The notes: generated from the sequence alone by a model not told the origin. Shown: positions 6,226 through 14,799, numbered from the stretch's first letter. The stretch: DNA of 26,933 nt from a virus (IMGVR_UViG_3300025087_000273:1-26933), one strand, 5' to 3'. Numbers and translations are program-made.

Positions 6226-8439
6226 ATGTCAGAAATTGATCATACAAGTCTATCTGACCAAGAATTAAATTCCATAAATGATGCAATAAAAGAATCAGAA
6301 GATTTTGTAAAGAAGGGTGTAGATACAAATATACAAATCCTGTCAGATGAATTTATGTGGGATTTAGCAAAGAAATGTACTCAATATTGTATCTTGCAGA
6401 ATGGAAAAGAGTTTAGAAAATACCAGACTTGGTTTTGTAATAGGATTATCTATTCGCTTCTTATAGAAGATGTAGAGACTATCACTGGACTCTGGGCGAG
6501 GCAGTGTCTTCCTGGAAATACTATTATCTTTGACCGCGATGGCACTGCTTTACAAATTAAAGATCATAAAGATGCTTGGTATACCGGGCATAGAGAAGTG
6601 TTTAAAGTAACTGTTGCAAATGGAATGCTTGTTCGTGCAACCGGAAATCATCCATTTCTTACAAAACGTGGTTGGATTCCAGTACTTGATTTAGTTCCAG
6701 ATGATTATCTTTGTATATTATCTTCTTGGGATCGTCTAAAGAGTAAGTTTGATAAACTAACAAATACTGATAATTGTTACGAAGCAGCGGAAGACGGAAT
6801 TGATGGCGAGAAGAGAGTTTGGGTAAAACTAAAATCAGTAGTTCCAGATGGAACAGAAGATGTTTATGATATTACTTTCCCTGGAAAGGGTTGGTTTGTA
6901 GCGAATGGTTTTTGTGTTCACAACTCAGGGAAGACAGAGGTACTAGCTACAATATGTGCTGGAACTGCTATTATTCTTCCCACGCTATCTAAATACCTAA
7001 GTGATCCTCGTATACAAAAGTATAAAGATGGAATGTGGATGGCTATCTTTGGCCCCACTTATAGTCGCGCTGGTATTATGTATAACCGGGCTAAGCAATT
7101 CCTTTTAAGCAAACATTCACGAGATGTTATTCGTTCTTTAGGAACTGGGATTAACTTAGATAACTTCCGTGGTTCAGTATTAAAACTTCCAAATGGTAGT
7201 TTTATTGATATTCGTACTGCTAGTCCTGGTTCTAAGCTAGAGGGAGATACCTATCACTTTGTTGTAATGGAAGAGGCGCAGGATATTTCTAATACTCTTG
7301 TGCGAAAGTCTATTACACCAATGATTAGTGATACGGCAGGAACCAGGGTAAAGATCGGAACTCCTACTAAAACAAAAAACCACTTTTACGATTCGATTAA
7401 ACGAAACGTGGCAGCAGATGGAATAGCTAAGATTGGGGACTGGGAAGACAAGACTGAGAGTTATAAGAACAAACTACACTTTGAATTTGATTGGAAAACA
7501 GTAGTTAAATACGCTGGGACAAATCGGTATGAAAAAGTTGTCAAAAAAGTAATAGAAGAGTTTGAAAGTATTGGTGGTGAGAATTCAGAAGACTTTAAGA
7601 TGGCATACTGTTGTAAGTGGTCTGATAGTCTAAGTTCTTTCTTATCTAGCGCCGCGTTAAAGAAGTGCTCAGTTATCCATGGAGCATCAGAATTTGTGTA
7701 CGGTGAAAAGGGAGAAGTAATCTCTGAATTTAAGAAGCGGGCTTTAACGGAAAGATCAGAAGGTGATCATCCTGTTATTATAGCGGGTGACTTCGGTAAA
7801 ATGAAATCATCAACTGTACTTACCGCTGGGAAAGTATGGTTAGACAACCCCATTAAGTTTGCTGGAGAGACACGGTATCGAATACACATTTTGGACTGGC
7901 TTGAGATTATTGGCGACGATCATGAATTGCAACATAAACAAATACTAGAATTTGTTTCGCGGTATCCAACTTGCTTTAAGTTCGTTGGCGACGGAACAGG
8001 TAAAGGTGATCCAATTATTTCCCGTCTTCGGGGTGATTTGGAGCCGAACAGAATTGCGGTTGTACCATTTATATTTTCTAAGCAATCAAAACATGAAGGG
8101 TATGGCGTATTAGAGCAAGAGATAAACAGCGGAAGGATAACTTGGCCTTATGGAAAAACAACGAAAACCAAGAGAGTAGACCGCTTCTATCAGCAGTTGG
8201 AAGGTTTGGAAGTTGAATGGGTAGGCAACATCAGGAAGGTTGGTAAACCAGAAGATGAATCTTCGGCGCAAGATGACTACCCTGATAGTTTAATGATGCT
8301 TTGTTGGGGTGCAAATAAAGATAGAAGACATATTTCTACTCAACTTGATTACAATCCACTAATTAAAGTAGATACAAGATATTTTGAGAATTTCCTTTAC
8401 GAAAGACCAGACAACTTCAGTAGGCGCCCTTTTAGATAG
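6226..8439 (+). CDS. terL: Terminase large subunit, intein-containing precursor
   Basis: The precursor is 737 residues; removal of the intein (residues 94-233) leaves about 597, a normal TerL size. The N-terminal ATPase packages DNA through the portal. The spliced P-loop reads WARQ-SGKTE, and Walker B is FVVMEE (345-350). A C-terminal RNase H-like nuclease has candidate metal ligands D522 (IIAGDFGK), D589 (VGDGTGKGD) and D687 (DDYPDS), and would cut concatemeric DNA. I prefer ATG 6226, with a weak GTAGG site, to a TTG ten codons earlier that falls in the terminator's T run. The portal gene starts 8 nt after the stop. No small terminase subunit is recognisable in the window. Confidence 0.93.
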   Translation: MSEIDHTSLSDQELNSINDAIKESEDFVKKGVDTNIQILSDEFMWDLAKKCTQYCILQNGKEFRKYQTWFCNRIIYSLLIEDVETITGLWARQCLPGNTIIFDRDGTALQIKDHKDAWYTGHREVFKVTVANGMLVRATGNHPFLTKRGWIPVLDLVPDDYLCILSSWDRLKSKFDKLTNTDNCYEAAEDGIDGEKRVWVKLKSVVPDGTEDVYDITFPGKGWFVANGFCVHNSGKTEVLATICAGTAIILPTLSKYLSDPRIQKYKDGMWMAIFGPTYSRAGIMYNRAKQFLLSKHSRDVIRSLGTGINLDNFRGSVLKLPNGSFIDIRTASPGSKLEGDTYHFVVMEEAQDISNTLVRKSITPMISDTAGTRVKIGTPTKTKNHFYDSIKRNVAADGIAKIGDWEDKTESYKNKLHFEFDWKTVVKYAGTNRYEKVVKKVIEEFESIGGENSEDFKMAYCCKWSDSLSSFLSSAALKKCSVIHGASEFVYGEKGEVISEFKKRALTERSEGDHPVIIAGDFGKMKSSTVLTAGKVWLDNPIKFAGETRYRIHILDWLEIIGDDHELQHKQILEFVSRYPTCFKFVGDGTGKGDPIISRLRGDLEPNRIAVVPFIFSKQSKHEGYGVLEQEINSGRITWPYGKTTKTKRVDRFYQQLEGLEVEWVGNIRKVGKPEDESSAQDDYPDSLMMLCWGANKDRRHISTQLDYNPLIKVDTRYFENFLYERPDNFSRRPFR
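6505..6924 (+). mobile_element. Mini-intein (140 aa) inserted in the TerL P-loop
   Basis: In frame within terL. Block A starts with C1 (CLPGNTIIF); block B has TGNH (T46, H49); block F is VYDITF with D122; block G ends GFCVHN with H139-N140; the next extein residue is Ser. All catalytic positions for Hint-type splicing are present (Cys1, Thr/His of block B, penultimate His, terminal Asn, +1 Ser). The gap between the N- and C-terminal splicing blocks is only about 40-60 residues, with no LAGLIDADG or HNH homing endonuclease, so this is a mini-intein. The insertion point is between Gln and the SGKT of Walker A, the most conserved point of the ATPase. Confidence 0.93.
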
Positions 8440-8447
8440 GAGTCACT

Positions 8448-10049
8448 ATGGACTATAGAAAACTAGCACTTGCCTCTGCTTCAATGTCAAATTTTCATCG
8501 GCATTTAATGCAGAATGCTGAAAATATGCAAAGAATCATGCAGTATGAAACATATTGGGATTTTTATAATGGGATTCAGTGGATAAACAGGTCTCCAAAT
8601 GACAAAAATAAGCTAAAAACAATTAACTATTGCAAGGCAATTATAGATCGACATGTAGAATTTCTAGTAAGAAACGGATTTGATATAGTTATCCCGGATA
8701 TTCCTGATACCCCGGAAAACGAACAGGAATCAAGGCAATTCCAGAAGAATTATTTGGATGATGCTTGGCGCAGAAACGACAAGAATCTTTTCCTGTTCCT
8801 ATTGGCGCAAACAGGGTTTGTAACAGGTGATACTTGGATACGAGTATCTTGGGTTGGTGATGATATATATGACAATTCAAGTTTTGATGCTTCAGAAAAC
8901 AACTATGTAAAACTAGATGTTATCCCTCCTAGTTTTGTTTATCCTGTTGTTGGTGGTCCTTATGGGGTAGATAAGGATAATATACAAGAGATTACTATTC
9001 TGTATCCTGTATACAAGCGTATTGAATCTAAAAAATTCTTTTCTTATGATACACATTTTGAAGATAATATAGTAGTAAAGTCAGAAACCTGGACAAAAAA
9101 TACTGTTACTTACAGAGAGGGTAAAGATTCAGAAGTAACTAAAGAACACTTCTATGGGGAAATACCACTTATACATATCCCAAACTGGTTGCAAGGATCG
9201 AATTATTACGGTTATTCTGATCTAGCAGAGATCATAGATATTCAGAGAACCTACAACGAAAAGACTTCCGATCTTTGTAGAATGCTAGACTATTATGGGC
9301 ATCCTACAACAGTAATTATAGGAGCAACACCATCTAATCTTTCTCGCGCGGAAGACAGGGTGTGGTTCATGCCAGAAGGAACGGAAGTAGAGAATCTGGA
9401 AATGCAAAATTCTCTTGCCGCCGGACTAGAGTTTAGAGATGCACTTAGGTCTGATTTATTTGAACTATCGTCTACCCCGGATGATGCCCTTGGTAGAAAG
9501 AATGATAAATCACAGGCGGATAATACTTCGGCTATATCATATCATTACATGCCAATGACTGACAAACGAGACGTAAAACAGAATCTGTATTCTAAAGGAC
9601 TGGAGAAAGTAAATGAACTGATTATGAAAACATTGGAAATGAAAGATCAGAACTTTAGAAAGCAGATGGATGCTTTAAAGAAGTATGGAACACATATCTA
9701 TCGTAACCAAGTTATATTCAAAGAGACTCTCCCTCGTAACGAGCAGATGGAACGATCTAACGCTGAAACCGATCTTAGATTAGGATTGACTACAAGAGAG
9801 CGGGAATTAAGACGACGTGGTTGTGGTGATTCAGATGCTAAATTTATTGTTGAAGAAGCAAAGAAAGAAATGAAAGAAGAATTAGAAACCAAGTTACAAT
9901 TAGAAAATCAATATGCAATAAAAGTAAATGCAGGCAGCAACAACAGTGATAGTACAAAACAAAACGCGGGTAACAAAAGCCCAACTAGACCAGAACAAGA
10001 AATACAAGGGAATAAAGTTTCCTTGACAAGTGAAAAGAAAGTGCAATAA
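8448..10049 (+). CDS. Portal protein
   Basis: A 533-residue protein with features of SPP1 gp6-like portals. It has an N-terminal helical region with YNGIQWI and CKAIIDRHVEFLV, a wing/stem rich in beta strands, and a long central helical segment near residues 265-345 (DIQRTYNEKTSDL onward). A charged C-terminal tail (470-533) ends in a low-complexity Asn/Ser/Lys stretch. It forms the dodecameric vertex ring to which TerL and the neck attach. TAGGAG lies 5 nt before the ATG. It directly follows terL and precedes the promoter at 10056. Confidence 0.88.
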   Translation: MDYRKLALASASMSNFHRHLMQNAENMQRIMQYETYWDFYNGIQWINRSPNDKNKLKTINYCKAIIDRHVEFLVRNGFDIVIPDIPDTPENEQESRQFQKNYLDDAWRRNDKNLFLFLLAQTGFVTGDTWIRVSWVGDDIYDNSSFDASENNYVKLDVIPPSFVYPVVGGPYGVDKDNIQEITILYPVYKRIESKKFFSYDTHFEDNIVVKSETWTKNTVTYREGKDSEVTKEHFYGEIPLIHIPNWLQGSNYYGYSDLAEIIDIQRTYNEKTSDLCRMLDYYGHPTTVIIGATPSNLSRAEDRVWFMPEGTEVENLEMQNSLAAGLEFRDALRSDLFELSSTPDDALGRKNDKSQADNTSAISYHYMPMTDKRDVKQNLYSKGLEKVNELIMKTLEMKDQNFRKQMDALKKYGTHIYRNQVIFKETLPRNEQMERSNAETDLRLGLTTRERELRRRGCGDSDAKFIVEEAKKEMKEELETKLQLENQYAIKVNAGSNNSDSTKQNAGNKSPTRPEQEIQGNKVSLTSEKKVQ

Positions 10050-10055
10050 AATATA

Positions 10056-10084
10056 TTGACATTAGAATTTATACTTGTTAGACT
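10056..10084 (+). promoter_or_regulatory. Sigma-70-type promoter upstream of scaffold/capsid genes
   Basis: TTGACA (10056-10061), a 17-nt spacer and TAGACT (10079-10084). It begins 7 nt after the portal stop. Transcription from about 10091 would boost the scaffold and capsid genes relative to terL and portal. Confidence 0.6.
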
Positions 10085-10133
10085 ATAGATTGGTATCTTA
10101 AATGTTAGTTCTATTTTTCCTAGGAGGAAAATT

Positions 10134-10331
10134 ATGAAGAGTGCTGGATCGAAATCGAATGATCGGGTTAATGATGGGGATTCTCAGGTTAAGAATGGCG
10201 AGATTAATACCTTTTCTTTTACCAAAGAACAGCGGGATGATCGAGTAGTTGGTGGTGTAGGTTCGGTTGAGAACGACCATTCCAAACCAACTGTTCAAGA
10301 TCATAAGGTTCTGAAGAATAACATCGTTTAA
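10134..10331 (+). CDS. Hypothetical small hydrophilic protein, 65 aa
   Basis: Not recognised. It is highly charged and polar, with many Asp, Lys, Asn, Ser and Gly, no hydrophobic core and no Cys, so it is probably disordered. It has one of the best ribosome sites in the window (TAGGAGG, 6-7 nt spacing) and is the first gene after a promoter, so strong expression is expected. Its place between portal and scaffold suggests a head-assembly accessory or minor capsid role; this is inference from position. Confidence 0.7.
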   Translation: MKSAGSKSNDRVNDGDSQVKNGEINTFSFTKEQRDDRVVGGVGSVENDHSKPTVQDHKVLKNNIV

Positions 10332-10357
10332 CAATTATTGATAATTAATTACGGAGA
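10329..10357 (+). repeat. Intergenic leader repeat, copy 1
   Basis: A 29-nt block that begins exactly at the TAA stop of the small gene and ends at the CGGAGA ribosome site of the scaffold gene. It matches positions 17226-17254 at 26 of 29 bases. It contains a short AATTAT/ATAATT inverted repeat. Confidence 0.7.
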
Positions 10358-10363
10358 ATAACT

Positions 10364-11104
10364 ATGGCTAGTATGGAAGAAGTGTTAGGCGACATCCAAA
10401 CTGATGAACTTGTGAATGATCTTTCTAAACCAACTGGAGAAGATAATCCTGAAAAGGAAAAGGTCATCACTATTACTAAGAAGGAACTTGAGGACCGGCT
10501 GAATAAAGTTAGGCAGTCTGAAAAGAACCTTCGAGTTAAGCAAGTCGATGCTGCTGTAAAGAAGTTCACCGACGAAGAGCAGCTTCGTAAAGAACTAGAA
10601 AAGAAACTTGCTGAAAAGCAAGAAGCCCCAAAACAAGAAGTTTCGGAAGTATCTAGTCTTCTACAGGAAATTAATAGACACAAAGAAGAACTAGAAGAGA
10701 CTAAGAAAGCTGTTTCACAGATCATTTCTGACCAGGTTACTAAGATTAAACAGGAGCAGGAAGCTGCTTTTGAAAAATATAAGGCGGAAGTTATCAGGGA
10801 ACGGCTCATCAAGGAGAATGGGATTACAGAATCCTTTTCTAAACTTGTTATTGGAAAGACTGTCGGCGAAGTGGAAGCATCTGTACTGGAAATTAAGGTT
10901 ATGCAAGAAAAGGTTTTTGGTGAAGTACAGGAAAAGTTGGCGAAAGAACGAAGCGAATCTGTAGCCAAACCGCTTTCAATGGTTGAGATTAATAAGAACG
11001 TAATGAAGAGTCTCGGGATGGATTCTGATATTCGTGACAAGATAGTTCATGCCAAGGAAGAAGATTTCCAGAAGATGGTGGATGAACTATTACATAAACA
11101 CTAA
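10364..11104 (+). CDS. Capsid assembly scaffold protein
   Basis: A 246-residue, highly charged Glu/Lys-rich protein, almost entirely helical, with strong coiled-coil character (about residues 35-155) and a small C-terminal domain. It sits directly before the major capsid gene, the usual place for scaffolds, and has no enzymatic motif. It would direct procapsid assembly and then leave the shell. CGGAG lies 9 nt before the ATG. A long frame on the opposite strand here arises from the biased Glu/Lys codons and is not coding. Confidence 0.82.
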   Translation: MASMEEVLGDIQTDELVNDLSKPTGEDNPEKEKVITITKKELEDRLNKVRQSEKNLRVKQVDAAVKKFTDEEQLRKELEKKLAEKQEAPKQEVSEVSSLLQEINRHKEELEETKKAVSQIISDQVTKIKQEQEAAFEKYKAEVIRERLIKENGITESFSKLVIGKTVGEVEASVLEIKVMQEKVFGEVQEKLAKERSESVAKPLSMVEINKNVMKSLGMDSDIRDKIVHAKEEDFQKMVDELLHKH

Positions 11105-11117
11105 CGGAGGATAGATT

Positions 11118-12095
11118 ATGGCTAATGTGGGTTTTGGTGTTAATACTGGTGGGCAGTATATTGCTCTACCAGAGACGAAGCTTCCTGTTTATTCCGCTGT
11201 AATTGAACGTCTTGCTCTTCCTAATATGCCTTTTGATTACTTTGCTGTTCAGAATGAAGACCTGAGCAAAATGCCAGGTGAGCAGATTATCTTTACTCGT
11301 TTTGGCGACATTGATCTTGGTGGGCCGCTGCTTGAAACTAAAACCATTGAGACTAAAGCTTTTACCGCCTCCCAGTATTCAGTTACCGTGACTGAATGGG
11401 GCAATGGTATGGAAGTATCTGAAAAGCGACTGCATCTAGCGCAAGAAGATACTCTTATGGAAGCTTCGATCTCTCTAGGCCGCGATTATGGTATGACTAC
11501 CAATAAGTGGCTGCGAGATACCGTGATGGGCACTCCGAATGTTATCTATTCCAATGGCCGGGCTTCTCGTGCTGCTTTGCAAGGTGGCGTTGACTACTTC
11601 AATATTGATCTAGTACATCAAGCTGCTGAAACACTAGATACTGCCGGCGCTCCTAAATTCCAGGGTTTGAATGCTTGGGTTTGTGTGTGCCACCCTCACC
11701 ACATTGCTTATTTGCGTCAAGACCCACACTGGGAAGCTGTTCAACTTTATAATCGTACCGGCCGCCCGATGGATTATACTGTTGGTCGCATTGATGACAT
11801 GGTGTTTATTTCCTCGACTGGAATGCCAAACGGCGCACAGGCTAATACTGGCAAGAATAAGATTGCTTACGATGCCACTTTGATCAATGCCTCTGTTGGT
11901 GGAACTGCCCCAGCAAACGTGTACAAGTCTGTTTTCTTTGGTGACTATTGCTATGTTCGTGCTACTGCACTACCAGTCCAACTTCGTTATGACATTCCTG
12001 CTGACTTTGGCCGTCAACACAAACTAGCTTGGTATGGCATCTTCGGTCTTGGGCTTATGGAAGCCGATTTCGCAGTCGTAGCCGAAACTGTTTAA
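11118..12095 (+). CDS. Major capsid protein, N4-gp56 family
   Basis: A 325-residue HK97-fold capsid protein resembling the N4-gp56 family. It has an N-terminal arm, IIFTRFGDIDLGG (E-loop region), the beta-rich ETKAFTASQYSVTVTEWG followed by the long spine helix (about 105-140), and the CVCHPHHIAYLRQDPHW block (about 193-209) typical of this family. CGGAGG lies 7 nt before the ATG. Its codons are noticeably C-richer than neighbouring genes, as expected for the most highly expressed protein. It follows the scaffold gene by 13 nt. Confidence 0.92.
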   Translation: MANVGFGVNTGGQYIALPETKLPVYSAVIERLALPNMPFDYFAVQNEDLSKMPGEQIIFTRFGDIDLGGPLLETKTIETKAFTASQYSVTVTEWGNGMEVSEKRLHLAQEDTLMEASISLGRDYGMTTNKWLRDTVMGTPNVIYSNGRASRAALQGGVDYFNIDLVHQAAETLDTAGAPKFQGLNAWVCVCHPHHIAYLRQDPHWEAVQLYNRTGRPMDYTVGRIDDMVFISSTGMPNGAQANTGKNKIAYDATLINASVGGTAPANVYKSVFFGDYCYVRATALPVQLRYDIPADFGRQHKLAWYGIFGLGLMEADFAVVAETV

Positions 12096-12121
12096 TAACA
12101 TTTCCTATAAGGAGAATATCC

Positions 12122-12325
12122 ATGGTAAAGAAGGAAGTTGAATTGGTGGAAACTACTGAAAAGCAAGAGCAAGAGGATGACAAGGAACGATACGTAGTTT
12201 ATATGCAAACGCGAACTGTGCGTATTGGGCCTAAGTTGTATTATGCTGAAAAAGATAAAAAGGAAAAACTGCCAGCATTTGTAGCCGAACATTTGTCGGA
12301 GAAAGGAGTAGCGCGGATAGTCTAA
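12122..12325 (+). CDS. Hypothetical small neck-region protein, 67 aa
   Basis: Not recognised. An acidic/basic N-terminal helix of about 22 residues (rich in Glu, Lys, Gln) is followed by a small compact part (YVVYMQTRTVRIG to the end). AAGGAG lies 7 nt before the ATG at 12122; a longer frame starting inside the capsid gene lacks any ribosome site. It overlaps the next gene by TAATG. Small genes at this place often encode head-tail joining or decoration components, but nothing here proves that. Confidence 0.7.
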   Translation: MVKKEVELVETTEKQEQEDDKERYVVYMQTRTVRIGPKLYYAEKDKKEKLPAFVAEHLSEKGVARIV

Positions 12326-13140
12326 TGGCTAATCTAAGTGACACAATAAGACAAATCCGTTATCTGGTTTTTGATAGGAACCCCCCGGCAGCGGGGGGAA
12401 CTCCTGTTTATTCCGATCAATACTATGTAGACGCTATAAACTGGTCGTTAAAAAAACTAAACTTTGATCTAGTTGATTGTCTAAAGTTTATACCATTACC
12501 GCCATGGACTGTAGCTTCCCTGCCCTCTATATTGGATTTTCTATTAATCAAACTTGCCTGTATCCAATTATGCCAAATGCGCGGGGCGGAAGATACAGTT
12601 GGTATAAATGGTGTGCTTGCAGATGGTGAAGTAAAACATATTTCTGTACCTGATTTAACAGTTATCGAACATGACAAGGCGTCAGGTGATTATATAGGTG
12701 CTGCGTATTGGTATAGGCGAGCTAAAGAACTTCAGAATGAATATGATGGCGAAATAGAGAGGTTTGTTCCTTCTGAAACGCGATGGCTTGGCGCCGGAAT
12801 GAGTATGTATTGTACAACAATGAATACTCGAACTGGCGGAATGCAAAATTACGAATACGATGCACCATTGACTGCTCCAACATTATCATTGGCATATACC
12901 AATAATAAACTTGTGGCAAACTGGACTAAATCTGCTTCTGAATATTTTTATTCGTACACTTTAGTAAAAGTTATTTCCGCCGATGAAGAAGAAACTGTGT
13001 TTATTATATATGACAATCAAATAATTACTAACACGTTGGATTTAGTATTGGGATCGGGTACACATACTTATAAGATGTATTTAACCAATGCTAACGATCT
13101 TGCATCGGAAAGTAACGAAGTTGATATAGTAGTTTCATGA
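12325..13140 (+). CDS. Head-tail connector protein with C-terminal Ig/FN3-like domain
   Basis: A 271-residue protein. The N-terminal part (about 1-175) is helical, beginning ANLSDTIRQIRYLVFDR and containing LPSILDFLLIKLAC, in the style of portal-adaptor proteins of the SPP1 gp15 / HK97 gp6 type. A linker at about 165-182 leads to a C-terminal beta domain (about 183-271): APTLSLAYTNNKLVANWT..., ...THTYKMYLTNANDLASESN, the pattern of a fibronectin type III or related Ig-like module. Such domains are often surface ornaments on virions. It is coupled to both neighbours by overlapping start/stop codons. Confidence 0.68.
   Translation: MANLSDTIRQIRYLVFDRNPPAAGGTPVYSDQYYVDAINWSLKKLNFDLVDCLKFIPLPPWTVASLPSILDFLLIKLACIQLCQMRGAEDTVGINGVLADGEVKHISVPDLTVIEHDKASGDYIGAAYWYRRAKELQNEYDGEIERFVPSETRWLGAGMSMYCTTMNTRTGGMQNYEYDAPLTAPTLSLAYTNNKLVANWTKSASEYFYSYTLVKVISADEEETVFIIYDNQIITNTLDLVLGSGTHTYKMYLTNANDLASESNEVDIVVS
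12381..12398 (+). other. GC-only hairpin inside coding sequence
   Basis: A perfect 7-bp stem CCCCCCG/CGGGGGG with loop GCAG, lying about 57 nt after the connector gene's start. It encodes a PPAAGG loop. It stands out in AT-rich DNA. No T run follows, so it is not an intrinsic terminator. Confidence 0.6.
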
Positions 13141-13571
13141 ACGAAGCATCTGTACTAAATAAAGTTGATAAGCTTCTTACGGATCATCAATCTCTGGAAC
13201 CGATTTACATATTAAAGTACGAAGGAACTCTCCCTTCACCAAAAACACCATTTACAACAGCGGTTAAAAAGTATGGTTCACCAATTGCTGTTGTTGGCCG
13301 AGCCATAACAAATCCAACAAAAGAACTTGCATCTTTATTCGGAAATCTAGCAAAGATTGAAATTGCCTTTGTATGGTCACGATTGGAACTAATCAAGAAG
13401 TTCCCTCTTGCCGCAGAAAATGATTGGCTAGATTCAAAAGATATAGTGCAGTATAAAGACAATACATATGATTTAATACAAGTCAAACCAAGTGGGCACT
13501 ATGCAAGTTTTTGCACGCTGGTAATAGGCGCAGGTAAAACAGGGCGTGGAGATAAGCCGAACACACCTTGA
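13137..13571 (+). CDS. Probable head-closure/stopper (neck) protein, 144 aa
   Basis: The sequence is small and beta-rich. A helical N-terminus is followed by a barrel-like C-terminal half ending WLDSKDIVQYKDNTYDLIQVKP and a VIGAGKT turn, as often seen in head-closure proteins (SPP1 gp16-like) that bind below the adaptor. The assignment rests mostly on gene order between connector and tail-completion genes. The start overlaps the previous stop as ATGA, and no strong ribosome site is present, so translation is coupled. Confidence 0.55.
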   Translation: MNEASVLNKVDKLLTDHQSLEPIYILKYEGTLPSPKTPFTTAVKKYGSPIAVVGRAITNPTKELASLFGNLAKIEIAFVWSRLELIKKFPLAAENDWLDSKDIVQYKDNTYDLIQVKPSGHYASFCTLVIGAGKTGRGDKPNTP

Positions 13572-14137
13572 TTTATGGCGATTGGGATAAAGTAAGAGAA
13601 ATATTAAAATTCTGCATTAGTGGGTCAGAAGATGTGTTCTATGATGATGTTGTTGACCTAACTAAAAGAATACATAAGGAAATAAGAACACACGTTACTT
13701 TGGGCGGAAGAGGAAGAGAAGGATTTCTTCCGTTGGCGGAAGAGACAATCAGACGCCGTAGAACATATGTTGGTGATCGTCCTGTGCGGTCTTTTACAAG
13801 ACCTATGTTTAGAACAGGGAAATATAGAGATAGTATTTTAAAAAAGGTTGTAAAAGACGATAAAGTAGTATATTCTATTATTGATGTAGATGAGAAGGCA
13901 TTTGAAATTCATCGTAAAAAAGATGGTTCTATTGTTAGGGTGCCGATGAGAGATGTAGCAGGTTGGTTGGAGAATGGAACAGTTCATCAAAAACCAAGAA
14001 TGCATTGGCGAGTAATATATTCAAACATTCCTGTTTTCAAAGAATATGATTGGTTAGTTAAGTCAAGATTGCTGAGAATTAGGTTAAATAAAATTGCTGC
14101 ATCTGTACCAAGGATTCCGAAAAGGATGAAGAAGTGA
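13568..14137 (+). CDS. Probable tail-completion/neck protein (HK97 gp10 / virion-morphogenesis type), 189 aa
   Basis: The middle has features of this group: PLAEETIRRRRTYVGDRP, MFRTGKYRDSI (akin to the PLxxTGxLRxSI block), then GWLENGTVHQKPRMHWRVI (akin to the hxxG...PxRpFl end). The C-terminus is basic. The only possible start is TTG at 13568, overlapping the previous stop as TTGA. It would join the completed tail to the neck. Assignment is by pattern and position. Confidence 0.6.
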   Translation: MIYGDWDKVREILKFCISGSEDVFYDDVVDLTKRIHKEIRTHVTLGGRGREGFLPLAEETIRRRRTYVGDRPVRSFTRPMFRTGKYRDSILKKVVKDDKVVYSIIDVDEKAFEIHRKKDGSIVRVPMRDVAGWLENGTVHQKPRMHWRVIYSNIPVFKEYDWLVKSRLLRIRLNKIAASVPRIPKRMKK

Positions 14138-14799
14138 CTTCTTACTACACCTCAATTGATGTAGATTTAGCTTGGCACAAGCTATTGAAGCCGTTTTCGC
14201 CCTTATCTGATGGAACAGTAGTAAATATATTTAGTGAAGCACAAGATGTAGACATTCGAGACTTTGAAAATTTACCAGCAATATCACTAGAACTTCGATA
14301 TGAAACACCGGATACGGATCGACTAGAAGGATGGATAGAATCCCCAGTTGGTTATGTATACGATGGCGCGGGAATTGAAAAGCAAGAAGTTTGGATGAAG
14401 CAACCTCAACCATATCTTTTAACGTACTTTATGACAGTAAGAGCTTTAAAGCCGGAGCATTCAAGAGAGATTGATTATAAGTTTGCAACACTGATTAAAA
14501 ACGACCATGTACTTGAGATTCCGGTTGATGACACAGTACATTACGTAAATTACAGACATACATTTTTTGAGAACTTGGAATGGGAAGGTTCTAGGTATGC
14601 TGGGGAAGTCGATAATGGTGATCGGTTGTTTGGAAGTGTGAGATTGTACTTGGCGCATGTACTTTATTATTATCCGCAAAACGTTTTATATGATCTGCCA
14701 AAGCAAACCAAATGGGATTTGAGTGTACGCTATAAGAACAGTAGCGGAGTTTATACGAACAAAGAAGCTTTAGAAGCTATAACCACACATAGGAGTTAG
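14134..14799 (+). CDS. Probable tail terminator protein, 221 aa
   Basis: Gene order (neck gene before, tail sheath after) and the alpha/beta layout, with a central beta-rich stretch QPYLLTYFMTVRAL, suit a tail terminator/tail-completion protein of the SPP1 gp17 / lambda gpU type that caps the tail tube. It is longer than the small lambda-type versions. The start is GTG at 14134, overlapping the previous stop (GTGA), with AAGGA 8 nt upstream. The family is not recognised with certainty. Confidence 0.55.
   Translation: MTSYYTSIDVDLAWHKLLKPFSPLSDGTVVNIFSEAQDVDIRDFENLPAISLELRYETPDTDRLEGWIESPVGYVYDGAGIEKQEVWMKQPQPYLLTYFMTVRALKPEHSREIDYKFATLIKNDHVLEIPVDDTVHYVNYRHTFFENLEWEGSRYAGEVDNGDRLFGSVRLYLAHVLYYYPQNVLYDLPKQTKWDLSVRYKNSSGVYTNKEALEAITTHRS

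Noticed and set aside
10345-11040. 231-codon open frame on the minus strand opposite the scaffold gene
   Set aside because: It is Ser/Phe/Leu-rich and arises from the Glu/Lys codon bias of the scaffold gene. It has no ribosome site and lies fully antisense to a well-supported gene.
12029-12121. N-terminal extension of the 67-residue gene into the capsid gene
   Set aside because: No ribosome site; the Arg/Ser-rich extension is the capsid gene read out of frame. The ATG at 12122 has AAGGAG at 7 nt.
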